A DNA stretch of 7,892 bases from Flavobacteriales bacterium (lineage in GTDB: Bacteria > Bacteroidota > Bacteroidia > Flavobacteriales > Flavobacteriaceae). The stretch spans positions 1 to 7,892 of the forward strand of contig JALVEJ010000254.1 in NCBI GenBank assembly GCA_027031025.1. Reading direction: 5' to 3'. The notes beneath the pieces are model-generated. The model did not search any database and was not told where the DNA came from. It worked only from the letters and a program-made list of their open reading frames with translations. Shown one piece after another: positions 1-7,511 of the stretch. A program made the translations under genes and the position numbers. Numbering within the stretch: the first letter of the stretch is position 1; each line of letters starts with the position of its first letter.

Positions 1-185
1 CTTCCGAATATAATTTATTTATGAAAAAAAATATTCCGGTCATTTATTATTACGGAAGCAGTGATTATGCCGATTACCACAAACCTACCGATACACCGGA
101 TCGAGTTAGTTATGATATTTTGGAAAAACGTACCAGATTCATTTTTCAAATCATCTGGCAACTGGCTTATCAAAAGAAATTATAA
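1..185 (+). CDS. M28-family zinc metallopeptidase, C-terminal fragment (gene runs off the left edge)
   Basis: An open frame enters from the left edge (first full codon at 3) and ends at TAA 183-185, giving 60 residues. The segment reads IPVIYYYGSSDYADYHKPTD followed by TPDRV and a helical, basic C-terminus ending LAYQKKL. The DYHKPTDTPD stretch is the typical last metal-ligand region of M28 aminopeptidases: a hydrophobic beta strand, then H-x-P-x-D-T, in which the histidine (codon 78-80) would bind the second zinc. M28 enzymes are exported or periplasmic zinc exopeptidases, but the signal peptide and the other metal ligands lie outside the window, so localisation and substrate cannot be judged. 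An internal ATG at 21 is not a credible start because it falls inside the conserved fold. The stop lies 23 nt before the next start on the same strand, which suggests co-transcription. The family call rests on one motif and its surroundings. Confidence 0.8.
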   Translation, partial: SEYNLFMKKNIPVIYYYGSSDYADYHKPTDTPDRVSYDILEKRTRFIFQIIWQLAYQKKL

Positions 186-208
186 AAATTGATAAAAACT
201 TTCAAATT

Positions 209-1924
209 ATGAATAAAGATATATTGCAAAAAGCAACAGCTTGGACAAAAGCCCCTTTTGACGAAAACACCCGGAAAGAAGTGGCTGAAATGATTGCCAA
301 TAACCCAAAAAAACTGGAAGATAGTTTTTATAAAAATCTCGAATTCGGAACCGGCGGCATGCGAGGCATTATGGGCGCTGGAACCAACCGTATCAACAAA
401 TATACATTGGGACGCAACACCCAAGGATTGGCTAATTATATCAATAAAGTTTCCAGTAAAAAAGACAAAAGCGTTGCCATCAACTACGATGTTCGCCACA
501 ACAGTAAAGAATTTGCCAAACTGGTAGCCGATGTATTGACATCAAACGGCATTAGAGCCTATTTGTTTTCGGAATTTCGACCGACACCCGAATTGTCTTT
601 CGCCGTCCGATATCTTGGAACTGATGCCGGTATTGTCTTGACGGCTTCACACAATCCGCCGGAATATAACGGTTACAAAGTTTATTGGAGTGATGGTGCA
701 CAAATCGTGCCACCGCAAGATCAAGAAATCGTAGATGAAATAAATAAAGTACAATTTGACGAAATCAAATTTACCCCCAACGAAGCATTAATAACCTATG
801 TCGGCAAAGAATTAGATGATGCTTTTTTAACCGCTTCTGTTGCACACGGCACTTTTAATGCGCCGGACCGTAGTAATATTAAAATCTTATTTACACCGCT
901 ACACGGTACGTCAATCAAGTTAATGCCCGAAGCCATGAAACGGGCGGGTTTTTCCGATTTTCATATCGTTGAAGAACAAATGAACCCTGATCCTGAATTT
1001 TCAACTGTTCAGTCGCCTAATCCCGAAGAACCGGAAGCTTTTACCGTTGCTTTGAAAAAAGCTGATGAAATCGGTGCTGACTTGATCTTAGCCACCGACC
1101 CCGATTCTGATAGAATAGCCGTAGCCGTCAGAGAACCCGATGGTAAAATGCGCTTGCTCAACGGCAACCAAACCATGGCAATGATGGACGCATTTTTGAT
1201 TAAAAAATGGAAAGAACAAGGCAAACTGAATGGCAATGAATTTATAGGCTCTACCATTGTATCGACGGATATGGTCAAAAAAATTGGCGCAGTTGACAAT
1301 GTCGAAGTTAAGGTGGGTTTGACCGGTTTTAAATGGATAGCCAAAATGATTCGTGAAGCCGAAGGTAAACAGGATTTTATCGGTGGCGGTGAAGAAAGTT
1401 TCGGTTATATGGTCGGCGATTTTGTCCGTGATAAAGACGCCATTACATCGGGCTTATTGGCAGCGGAAATTGCCTCGGAAGCCAAATCAAACAACAGTTC
1501 ATTTTTTGAAGAACTACTCAAATTATACAAACAACACGGCTTTTATAAAGAAGCTTTGGTATCGTTGGTCAAAAAAGGCATTGAAGGACAAGAAATTATT
1601 AACAAAATGATGCACGATTTTAGAAATCATCCACCTCAAAGTTTTGACGGATCGCCGGTAGTGCGTATTGAAGATTATAAAACTTCTATCGCCAAAAACC
1701 TTAAAGACGGGACTGAAGAAACTTTGAAAGTAGAACCTTCCAATGTTTTGATATTTTATACCGAAGACGGCAGCAAAATTGCCATGCGACCAAGCGGTAC
1801 CGAACCTAAAATCAAGTTCTATTTTAGCGTCCATCAACCGCTTGATGACATTAAGAATTATAAAGAAGTTGAAAAAAAATTAGACGCCAAAATAGATCGT
1901 CTTAAAAAAGATTTAAGTTTATAG
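209..1924 (+). CDS. Phospho-sugar mutase (alpha-D-phosphohexomutase superfamily, PgcA/PGM2-like)
   Basis: A 571-residue cytosolic enzyme expected to move a phosphate between C1 and C6 of a hexose (glucose-1-P/glucose-6-P, possibly mannose), or C1/C5 of a pentose, through a phosphoserine. All four superfamily signatures are intact: TASHNPPEYNGYKVYW with catalytic Ser147, the Mg-binding loop DPDSDR at 297-302 (Asp297, 299, 301), the sugar-specificity loop GGGEES at 392-397, and the C-terminal phosphate-binding loop MRPSGTEPK at 526-534. The N-terminal block EFGTGGMRG near residues 45-53 and the length match the long PgcA (Bacillus)/PGM2 branch rather than the shorter GlmM or ManB forms. ATG 209 is the natural start because the protein begins in the usual N-terminal helix; no Shine-Dalgarno is present, as is normal in Bacteroidota. 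The stop is 1 nt before the exporter gene. Its likely job is supplying sugar-1-phosphates for nucleotide-sugar and envelope glycan synthesis. The family is certain; glucose as the main substrate is inferred. Confidence 0.95.
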   Translation: MNKDILQKATAWTKAPFDENTRKEVAEMIANNPKKLEDSFYKNLEFGTGGMRGIMGAGTNRINKYTLGRNTQGLANYINKVSSKKDKSVAINYDVRHNSKEFAKLVADVLTSNGIRAYLFSEFRPTPELSFAVRYLGTDAGIVLTASHNPPEYNGYKVYWSDGAQIVPPQDQEIVDEINKVQFDEIKFTPNEALITYVGKELDDAFLTASVAHGTFNAPDRSNIKILFTPLHGTSIKLMPEAMKRAGFSDFHIVEEQMNPDPEFSTVQSPNPEEPEAFTVALKKADEIGADLILATDPDSDRIAVAVREPDGKMRLLNGNQTMAMMDAFLIKKWKEQGKLNGNEFIGSTIVSTDMVKKIGAVDNVEVKVGLTGFKWIAKMIREAEGKQDFIGGGEESFGYMVGDFVRDKDAITSGLLAAEIASEAKSNNSSFFEELLKLYKQHGFYKEALVSLVKKGIEGQEIINKMMHDFRNHPPQSFDGSPVVRIEDYKTSIAKNLKDGTEETLKVEPSNVLIFYTEDGSKIAMRPSGTEPKIKFYFSVHQPLDDIKNYKEVEKKLDAKIDRLKKDLSL

Positions 1925-1925
1925 C

Positions 1926-3758
1926 ATGGATCAACGTATCAAACAAACGTTTTTTAAATATATCAAGCCCTATAAAAAACAAGCTTTTTTAAGCATTTTA
2001 AGTAATGTTTTTTTCGCTTTGTTTTCAACTTTGGCATTCATCGTTTTTATTCCGTTACTCGAAATATTGTTCAAGGATGAAAAACGGCAAAGTGTCACTA
2101 AACCAGTTTGGGATGGTATAGCCCACCTCAAACAATACCTCAATGCTTATGTCGATTATTATTGGGTAACATATATCAACGAACATGGTTTTACAGGTGC
2201 CTTAACAGCTATTATGGTGTTAATTGTTGTCATTATTTTATTTAAAAATGTTTTCAATTATTTAGCACTGTATTTTATGACATTTTTACGTAATGGCATC
2301 TTAAAAGACATGCGCAACGATATGTATGAAAAAATCATCAATCTTCCGGTGTCGTTCTATTCGGAAAAACGTAAAGGCGATGTGATTACGCGAATGACTT
2401 CGGATGTGGTGGAAGTGCAATGGGCGTCTTTGATTATCTTGGAAATCATTGTGCGCGAACCTTTAACTATTTTGTTTTCGGTGTTGATGATGTTGTTTTT
2501 AAATCTCAAATTAACCCTTTTTATTTTTATTTTCACTCCTATTGCCGGATTTTTTATTTCTTTGATTGGCAAACAGTTACGAAAAGAATCACATACTGTT
2601 CAACAATATGTCAGTATTTTTTTGTCGCATATTGAAGAAACTTTGACCGGATTGAAAATTATCAAAGCTTTTAATGCCGAAAAATTGTTTAATGACAAAT
2701 TTAAACAGATGACTTACAACATTTTTAAAGCCAATAACCGCTTGGTAAACCGGCAAAATTTGGCACATCCGGTCAGTGAGTTTTTGGGTGTTTTGGTCAT
2801 CGTTATCATTTTATGGTTCGGTGGTAGCATGGTGCTTAATAAAGAATTGAAACCGGCTGTATTCTTAACCTTTATTGCACTGGCTTATAATATTTTAACA
2901 CCGGCAAAATCTATTGCACGTGCCGGTTATACCATACGAAAAGGAATGGCTTCAGTTGAAAGAATTTTTAAAATTCTCGATGCCAAAAATCCTCTAACCG
3001 ATAAACCTGATGCTATCGTTAAAAAAAGTTTTGATAAAAATCTGATATTGGACCATGTCAATTTTAGATATGAAGACGAAAATGTTTTAAAAAATGTGAG
3101 TTTTACCGTCAATAAAGGTGAAACATTGGCATTGGTGGGGCAGTCCGGTAGTGGCAAATCGACCATTGCCAACCTCCTGATGCGGTTTTATGATGTCAAC
3201 GAAGGGGCTGTCAAAATAGATGATATTGATATTCGTGATATGACCAAAAAATCTTTACGCAGTTTAATGGGTTTGGTTACACAAGATTCCATTTTGTTTA
3301 ATGATACGGTTCGCAACAATATCGCTTTGGGCAAGCCCGATGCTTCTATGGACGAAATTATCAAAGCTGCCAAAATAGCCAATGCACATGATTTTATCAT
3401 GGAATTACCCAAAGGCTACGATACCAATATCGGCGATAGCGGCAACCGATTGTCGGGCGGCCAAAAACAACGGCTCAATATAGCCCGTGCCATCTTGAAA
3501 AATCCGCCTGTTTTGATATTAGACGAAGCCACTTCGGCACTCGATACTGAATCGGAAAAATTGGTGCAAGATGCCTTAGACAACCTGATGACCAACCGCA
3601 CCTCAGTAGTTATTGCCCACCGTTTGTCCACTATTAAAAATGCCGATAAAATTGTGGTGATGCACAAAGGCGAAATCGTGGAAATGGGGACACATAAAGA
3701 GTTAATGCAACGCGAAGGCGTCTATCACAACTTGATTATGCTGCAATCATTTGCTTGA
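1926..3758 (+). CDS. ABC transporter half-exporter, fused permease and ATPase (MsbA-like)
   Basis: A 610-residue type IV ABC exporter half-molecule that would work as a homodimer in the inner membrane. The N-terminal membrane domain (about residues 18-330) shows six hydrophobic stretches, near 20-48, 92-117, 170-192, 196-216, 285-303 and 309-328. The ATPase domain (about 370-610) is complete: Walker A GQSGSGKS at 405-412, Q-loop Gln453, signature LSGGQ at 509-513, Walker B VLILDE at 529-534 with catalytic Glu534, D-loop SALD at 537-540 and switch His565. The segment between the first two membrane spans (about 50-88, rich in Tyr/Trp) is longer than the short loop of E. coli MsbA. Related proteins flip lipid A, other lipids, glycolipids or drugs; the substrate cannot be read from sequence, so MsbA-like is a family label. 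The start is 1 nt after the mutase stop, and the TGA stop overlaps the priA start. Sitting between a sugar-phosphate enzyme and priA weakly suggests an envelope-lipid role. Confidence 0.93.
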   Translation: MDQRIKQTFFKYIKPYKKQAFLSILSNVFFALFSTLAFIVFIPLLEILFKDEKRQSVTKPVWDGIAHLKQYLNAYVDYYWVTYINEHGFTGALTAIMVLIVVIILFKNVFNYLALYFMTFLRNGILKDMRNDMYEKIINLPVSFYSEKRKGDVITRMTSDVVEVQWASLIILEIIVREPLTILFSVLMMLFLNLKLTLFIFIFTPIAGFFISLIGKQLRKESHTVQQYVSIFLSHIEETLTGLKIIKAFNAEKLFNDKFKQMTYNIFKANNRLVNRQNLAHPVSEFLGVLVIVIILWFGGSMVLNKELKPAVFLTFIALAYNILTPAKSIARAGYTIRKGMASVERIFKILDAKNPLTDKPDAIVKKSFDKNLILDHVNFRYEDENVLKNVSFTVNKGETLALVGQSGSGKSTIANLLMRFYDVNEGAVKIDDIDIRDMTKKSLRSLMGLVTQDSILFNDTVRNNIALGKPDASMDEIIKAAKIANAHDFIMELPKGYDTNIGDSGNRLSGGQKQRLNIARAILKNPPVLILDEATSALDTESEKLVQDALDNLMTNRTSVVIAHRLSTIKNADKIVVMHKGEIVEMGTHKELMQREGVYHNLIMLQSFA

Positions 3759-6220
3759 TAAAATTGGAAACCGCTCAAAAATATTATATCGACGTCATTC
3801 TGCCACTTAACCTGTGGAACAACTTTACCTATGAAGTCCACCAAAAAGAATATGACTTTTTACAAAAAGGAATGCGCGTAGCAGTCAGTTTTGGCAAACA
3901 ACGTTTGCAAACAGCTATTGTCGTTAAAAAACACCGGCAATCGCCGCTGCACTACGAAGCCAAACCCATATTACATATCATTGATAACCAACCTATTATC
4001 AACGATTATCAATGGGAATTGTTCCGCTTTGTATCAAGTTATTATTTAACCCCGCCCGGCTTGGTGATTAAAGCCGCTTTGCCCGGCTCGTTTATGTTGC
4101 AAAGCGAAACGTTTTTAATGCTCAATGATGTCGTCATAGAAAATCAACCCAATTTGTCCGATGACGAATATCTGGTTATTGAAGCTTTACAACTGCAAAA
4201 GATGGTTAATATCAAAGCGCTTCAAGACTTGTTTGGCGCTAAAAAGATTTTTAAAATTGTCAATGCTTTGATGAAAAAAGGTTTGGTTAAAAGCCTGCAA
4301 GAAGTCAAGGAAAAATACAAGCCCAAAACCGAAACCTATTTGCAGTTATCGGAACAATGGCAAGGCGAAAAAATCAACGATTTGTTTGAAAGTTTGTCCA
4401 AAAATGCCGAAAAACAGCGACAAATTCTCTTACAATTTTTCAGTTTGCAACGCCAAGGTAAGCCTGTGCTTAAAAAACAATTGTTAGAACAAAGCGGTGC
4501 CGGATTATCATCATTGAAGGCTCTTGTCAGCAAAGGTATTTTGTTTGAAATCAAAACCAATATCGACCGTATTAATTTTGAAGCGGCATCGGAGCAAATC
4601 AAAGCTTTGTCCGGTTCTCAAAAAACGGTTCTCGATGAGATTAAAAGTTTGTTTTTAAAAGACAAGCCTGTCTTGTTGCACGGCGTTACCTCAAGCGGTA
4701 AAACCGAGATTTATATTCATCTGATTAAGGACATCATCAAGCAAGACAAACAGGTATTATACTTGGTACCGGAAATTGCATTAACCACACAACTAGTCCA
4801 ACGCTTAACCAAAATATTCGGGAACAATATAGCTGTTTATCATTCAAAATATTCACAACAAGAACGCCGCGAAGTCTGGCTAAATGTATTGCACAAGCAA
4901 CAAACGGCACAAATAGTTTTAGCTGCCCGTTCGGGTATTTTTTTACCGTTTCAAAATTTGGGTTTAATCATTGTTGATGAAGAACATGAAGCTTCTTACA
5001 AACAAGTGCAACCCGCCCCGCGATATCAAGCCCGCGATTTGGCGGTGTATTTGCACAAAATTCATCAAGCACCGGTATTGTTAGGATCGGCTACACCAAG
5101 TATCGAAACCTATTTTAACACACGGCGGCAACGCTACAACATTGTAAGACTGCAAGAACGTTTTGGCGGGGTACAATTACCGCAAATTGACATCATCGAC
5201 TTAAAAGATGCCATTCGTCGCAAGCGTACCAAGGGAAATTTTGCCGAAAGTGTTTTAAAAGCTATCGAAAAAACGTTGCAGCAAAAAAAACAAGTCATTG
5301 TGTTTCAAAACCGGCGGGGTTATGCACCGGTTGCCCAATGTGAAGACTGCGGTCACGTCATGGAATGTCCGCACTGTGATGTCAGCCTGACGTTGCATAA
5401 ACACCAACATAAACTCAAATGCCATTATTGCGGTTATCAAACCGAAGTGCCGGTATTATGTCCGGTTTGCGGCAATCCGTCTATCAATTACAAAGGGATC
5501 GGTACCGAACAAATTCAAAATGATTTACAAATTTTCTTTGAAAATGCTGTGGTAGATCGCCTTGATAGCGACACAACACGCGGGAAAAACAGTTTTGCAC
5601 ATATTTTGAGCAAATTTCAAAATCTGGAAACCGATATTTTGGTCGGGACGCAGATGCTGGTCAAAGGTTTGGATTTTGCCAATGTCGGTTTAGTTGTGGT
5701 GATGAATGCCGATCAACTTTTATACTACCCCGATTTTAGAGCCGACGAACGCAGTTTTCAAATGCTGATGCAAGTGGCGGGACGCGCCGGACGTCAAAAA
5801 GAACAAGGAAAAGTATTGATACAAACTTTTAATCCGGACCATCCTGTATTGCAAATGGTTTTAAAAGCCGATTATGAAAGCCTGTATCAAACTCAAATTG
5901 CCCAACGTCGCGAACTATATTATCCGCCTTATAGCAAAATGATAAACTTTATTATCAAGGATAAAAATCTGCAAAAATGTCAAGAAGCGGCAGAATGGTT
6001 ACAAAAATCTTTTGCCAATTCGTTTGAAAAAGTTTTAGGGCCGTCTGATGCCCTGATTCCTCGTATAAAAAACCGGTTTATCAAAGAAGTTTTAATCAAA
6101 TTGCCACCAAGTAAAACCCTGCCTGAACAAAAACGCCATATTTTAAAAGTGTTAAATACCTTTTATAATATTGCCTATTTTAAATCGGTGCAAGTGGTAA
6201 TTGATGTGGATCCGTATTAG
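3755..6220 (+). CDS. priA: Primosomal protein N' / replication restart 3'-to-5' DNA helicase PriA, TTG start
   Basis: An 821-residue superfamily 2 helicase that recognises stalled or D-loop forks and reloads the replicative helicase. The N-terminal 3'-end-binding domain begins at YIDVILPLNLWNNFTYEV (residues 11-28). Walker A is GVTSSGKT at 310-317 and the DEEH box is at 408-411, followed by the SYKQ...RYQARDLAVY region that matches PriA's aromatic-rich loop. Two zinc sites use Cys529, 532, 538, 541, 556, 559, 569 and 572, all eight present. GIGTEQ (581-586), GTQMLVKGLDF (631-641) and QVAGRAGR (673-680) complete the helicase core, and a PriA C-terminal domain follows. Length is normal. The start is inferred: upstream the frame is open only back to a TAA at 3695-3697 with no ATG or GTG, and the first in-frame ATG (Met40) would remove the conserved N-terminus. 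TTG 3755 overlaps the exporter's TGA by 4 nt, implying translational coupling. ATT at 3749 and TTG at 3764 are less likely alternatives. Confidence 0.97.
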   Translation: MIKLETAQKYYIDVILPLNLWNNFTYEVHQKEYDFLQKGMRVAVSFGKQRLQTAIVVKKHRQSPLHYEAKPILHIIDNQPIINDYQWELFRFVSSYYLTPPGLVIKAALPGSFMLQSETFLMLNDVVIENQPNLSDDEYLVIEALQLQKMVNIKALQDLFGAKKIFKIVNALMKKGLVKSLQEVKEKYKPKTETYLQLSEQWQGEKINDLFESLSKNAEKQRQILLQFFSLQRQGKPVLKKQLLEQSGAGLSSLKALVSKGILFEIKTNIDRINFEAASEQIKALSGSQKTVLDEIKSLFLKDKPVLLHGVTSSGKTEIYIHLIKDIIKQDKQVLYLVPEIALTTQLVQRLTKIFGNNIAVYHSKYSQQERREVWLNVLHKQQTAQIVLAARSGIFLPFQNLGLIIVDEEHEASYKQVQPAPRYQARDLAVYLHKIHQAPVLLGSATPSIETYFNTRRQRYNIVRLQERFGGVQLPQIDIIDLKDAIRRKRTKGNFAESVLKAIEKTLQQKKQVIVFQNRRGYAPVAQCEDCGHVMECPHCDVSLTLHKHQHKLKCHYCGYQTEVPVLCPVCGNPSINYKGIGTEQIQNDLQIFFENAVVDRLDSDTTRGKNSFAHILSKFQNLETDILVGTQMLVKGLDFANVGLVVVMNADQLLYYPDFRADERSFQMLMQVAGRAGRQKEQGKVLIQTFNPDHPVLQMVLKADYESLYQTQIAQRRELYYPPYSKMINFIIKDKNLQKCQEAAEWLQKSFANSFEKVLGPSDALIPRIKNRFIKEVLIKLPPSKTLPEQKRHILKVLNTFYNIAYFKSVQVVIDVDPY

Positions 6221-6224
6221 TGGT

Positions 6225-6245
6225 AAGTAACGAGTTGCGAGTAAC
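6225..6245. repeat. Three degenerate tandem heptamers just after priA
   Basis: AAGTAAC, GAGTTGC and GAGTAAC follow each other directly, starting 5 nt after the priA stop. The middle copy differs from the third by two bases and the first from the third by one. The array is short and imperfect. It looks like slippage-generated simple sequence with no evident function, and no hairpin with a T-run accompanies it, so it is not an intrinsic terminator for the upstream operon. Confidence 0.45.
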
Positions 6246-6277
6246 AAATACGATTTGTAGTAATTTTTGTCCACTTT

Positions 6278-6361
6278 AACAACAAAAGGCGTAAAGCGAT
6301 AGAAGTGCTGAGAGTCATTGGTTTAACAAGACCTACTATATCAAGTAACATTAAAAATTGA
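6278..6361 (+). pseudogene. Possible decayed scrap of a helix-turn-helix coding sequence
   Basis: In one frame this stretch reads NNKRRKAIEVLRVIGLTRPT followed by ISSNIKN and a TGA. The pattern of a short amphipathic helix, a glycine turn and LTRPTISSNIKN resembles the recognition helix of winged-helix or HTH domains, for example those in MarR-type regulators or at the C-terminus of Fic-family proteins. There is no ATG for the frame, it is closed by a TAA at 6242-6244, and it is cut off where the following wing would be expected. It is therefore at best a relic. A chance resemblance over 28 codons is quite possible, and no parent gene can be named. Confidence 0.2.
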
Positions 6362-6386
6362 TGCGTTCAATAAACAAATATCTTTA

Positions 6387-6413
6387 TAGAAACACATTCG
6401 TTAAATGTTTCTA
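6387..6413. repeat. Inverted repeat upstream of the TPR-gene promoter
   Basis: TAGAAACA (6387-6394) and TGTTTCTA (6406-6413) are perfect reverse complements separated by 11 nt, with an alternative inner register ACATT/AATGT. No T-run follows, so it is a poor intrinsic terminator. It ends 48 nt upstream of the -7 element. It could be a protein-binding site, a weak 3'-end hairpin of the priA operon, or chance in A/T-rich DNA. Function is not established. Confidence 0.4.
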
Positions 6414-6438
6414 CCCGCAATTCTTCTAAAAAATAATT

Positions 6439-6469
6439 TTTAATTTTTAAAATGAAACACTTATCTTTG
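6439..6469 (+). promoter_or_regulatory. Bacteroidota-type sigma-70 promoter for the TPR gene
   Basis: TATCTTTG at 6462-6469 matches the Bacteroidota -7 consensus TAnnTTTG exactly. With 19-nt spacing the -33 position falls on TTTA (6439-6442), three of four matches to TTTG, inside a strongly A/T-rich tract (6427-6452) that could act as an UP-like element. The -7 box ends 23 nt before the ATG, so the leader would be short, roughly 15-20 nt. It has no Shine-Dalgarno motif and is A-rich, as usual in this phylum. The TPR gene therefore appears to be transcribed independently of the priA operon. Confidence 0.78.
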
Positions 6470-6492
6470 CATTCACGAAAATAAAACCGATT

Positions 6493-7260
6493 ATGGCAAC
6501 ATATAAAAAGAAAGGATATAAAAAAGAGAAAAAAACCGGTAATGAACTGGAATATTTGTCCAAAGAAAGTACAACTGCAGAAGTTTTTACCTCGTTAGAT
6601 GAAGGGGCATCGAAACTTGAAAAATTTTTAGAAAAAAATCAAAAGTGGATTTTTACCGGACTTGCGGCTATTATTGTATTGGTTGCCGGTTATATGTGGT
6701 ATGATAAGAATGTCAAACAACCCAACGAACAAGAAGCTATCAATGATTTGGTTTTGGCTCAAAAATATTTTGACGAAGGGCTGAATGCTACCCAAGACTC
6801 TATCATGAATGCCAATTTTGATAAAGCCCTCAACGGTGCCGACGGCAAATACGGATTTTTACAAGTCAATGAAAAATTTAGCGGCACCAAAGCCGGAAAT
6901 TTATCAAACTATTACATCGGGATGATTTATTACCAAAAAGGCGACTTTAAAAATGCCGTTTCATATTTGTCAAAATTTGATGGTGATGACGATATCTTAC
7001 AACCAACGGCATACGGCGTGATTGGTGATGCTTTTGTAGAATTAAATCAACCCGAAGATGCTTTGAGTTATTACGAAAAAGCTGCCAAAGCTTCGGATAA
7101 TGCATATACCGCTCCTATTTATTATTTTAAAGCCGGCAAACTGGCATTAGATCAGGGAGATAAAGCCAAAGCTAAAAAATACTTTGAGTTGATTAAAGAC
7201 AAATATCCAAAATCAAAAGAAGCCAAAGATATAGATATTTATATTGCGCAAGCTGAATAG
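6493..7260 (+). CDS. Single-pass membrane-anchored TPR protein (YfgM-like architecture, conserved flavobacterial type)
   Basis: A 255-residue protein. Residues 1-51 are charged and lysine-rich at the extreme N-terminus (MATYKKKGYKKEKK), 52-70 form one hydrophobic segment (WIFTGLAAIIVLVAGYMWY), and the rest is soluble. By the positive-inside rule the N-terminus is cytoplasmic and the TPR part periplasmic. Three tetratricopeptide repeats are readable at about 136-166 (YYIGMIYYQKGDFKNAVSYL), 173-203 (AYGVIGDAFVELNQPEDALS) and 209-239 (IYYFKAGKLALDQGDKAKAK). The layout matches E. coli YfgM, an inner-membrane TPR protein linked to the Sec translocon and periplasmic chaperones, but the role in flavobacteria is not known, so a scaffold or chaperone-adaptor function is only inferred. 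It has its own promoter directly upstream and appears monocistronic. There is no cysteine in the mature domain and no lipobox, so it is not a lipoprotein. Confidence 0.9.
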   Translation: MATYKKKGYKKEKKTGNELEYLSKESTTAEVFTSLDEGASKLEKFLEKNQKWIFTGLAAIIVLVAGYMWYDKNVKQPNEQEAINDLVLAQKYFDEGLNATQDSIMNANFDKALNGADGKYGFLQVNEKFSGTKAGNLSNYYIGMIYYQKGDFKNAVSYLSKFDGDDDILQPTAYGVIGDAFVELNQPEDALSYYEKAAKASDNAYTAPIYYFKAGKLALDQGDKAKAKKYFELIKDKYPKSKEAKDIDIYIAQAE

Positions 7261-7319
7261 TGTTTAAATAATGAGGAATTGAGAATTTTTTTCTGCTTCA
7301 TTGTGTATTTTGTGCTTTG

Positions 7320-7439
7320 ATGATTATTGATTACGCAAGCTATACTTCTGCTTATAATTTGAGGAAAAGAGGAATTGAAGAAATGCTATTTTGGATGGAA
7401 TTTTATTATAGCAATATATCGAAAAAATTAACTTATTAA
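7320..7439 (+). CDS. Doubtful 39-codon ORF ending on the terminator stem
   Basis: ATG 7320 to TAA 7437-7439 encodes MIIDYASYTSAYNLRKRGIE followed by EMLFWMEFYYSNISKKLTY, 39 residues rich in Tyr and Ile with a basic end. The frame is open back to 7275 without another ATG. The family is not recognised, and there are no transmembrane, signal or metal-binding features. In its favour, the stop codon abuts the terminator stem starting at 7438, the arrangement expected of a last short gene. Against it, there is no good promoter: TATTTTG at 7306-7312 is one T short of the -7 consensus and too close to the ATG. Its length is also within chance for A/T-rich DNA. It may equally be the 3' untranslated region of the TPR transcript. 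Confidence 0.18.
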   Translation: MIIDYASYTSAYNLRKRGIEEMLFWMEFYYSNISKKLTY

Positions 7440-7466
7440 AAATGTCCTTTTATGGGGCATTTTTTT
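7438..7466 (+). terminator. Rho-independent terminator, possibly bidirectional
   Basis: AAAAATGTCC (7438-7447) pairs with GGGCATTTTT (7455-7464) over ten positions with one G-U pair, around the 7-nt loop TTTTATG, and the stem runs into a T-tract ending at 7466. Read on the other strand the same stem is followed by TTTTTAATAAG, so it could also stop transcription entering from the right. It lies 177 nt past the TPR stop codon and is the only clear intrinsic terminator in the window. Confidence 0.78.
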
Positions 7467-7511
7467 ATGACTTAAATACAAACATTATCCTAATACCAAA
7501 AACAACTATAT

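Noticed and set aside
170..499. 109-codon minus-strand ORF over the start of the mutase
   Set aside because: It is a shadow of the phospho-sugar mutase gene, whose conserved residues explain the sequence. The minus-strand product has no recognisable family.
1009..1344. 111-codon minus-strand ORF inside the mutase
   Set aside because: It is antisense to the conserved DPDSDR region, a typical out-of-frame shadow with no promoter or family signature.
3740..3770. Missing ATG for priA read as a frameshift or truncated gene
   Set aside because: The conserved N-terminal domain is complete from the TTG onward and no homologous residues lie upstream in another frame, so a non-ATG start is the simpler reading.
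6221..6300. Intrinsic terminator for the priA operon
   Set aside because: No G/C stem followed by a T-run is found after the priA stop. The inverted repeat at 6387-6413 lacks a T-tract.
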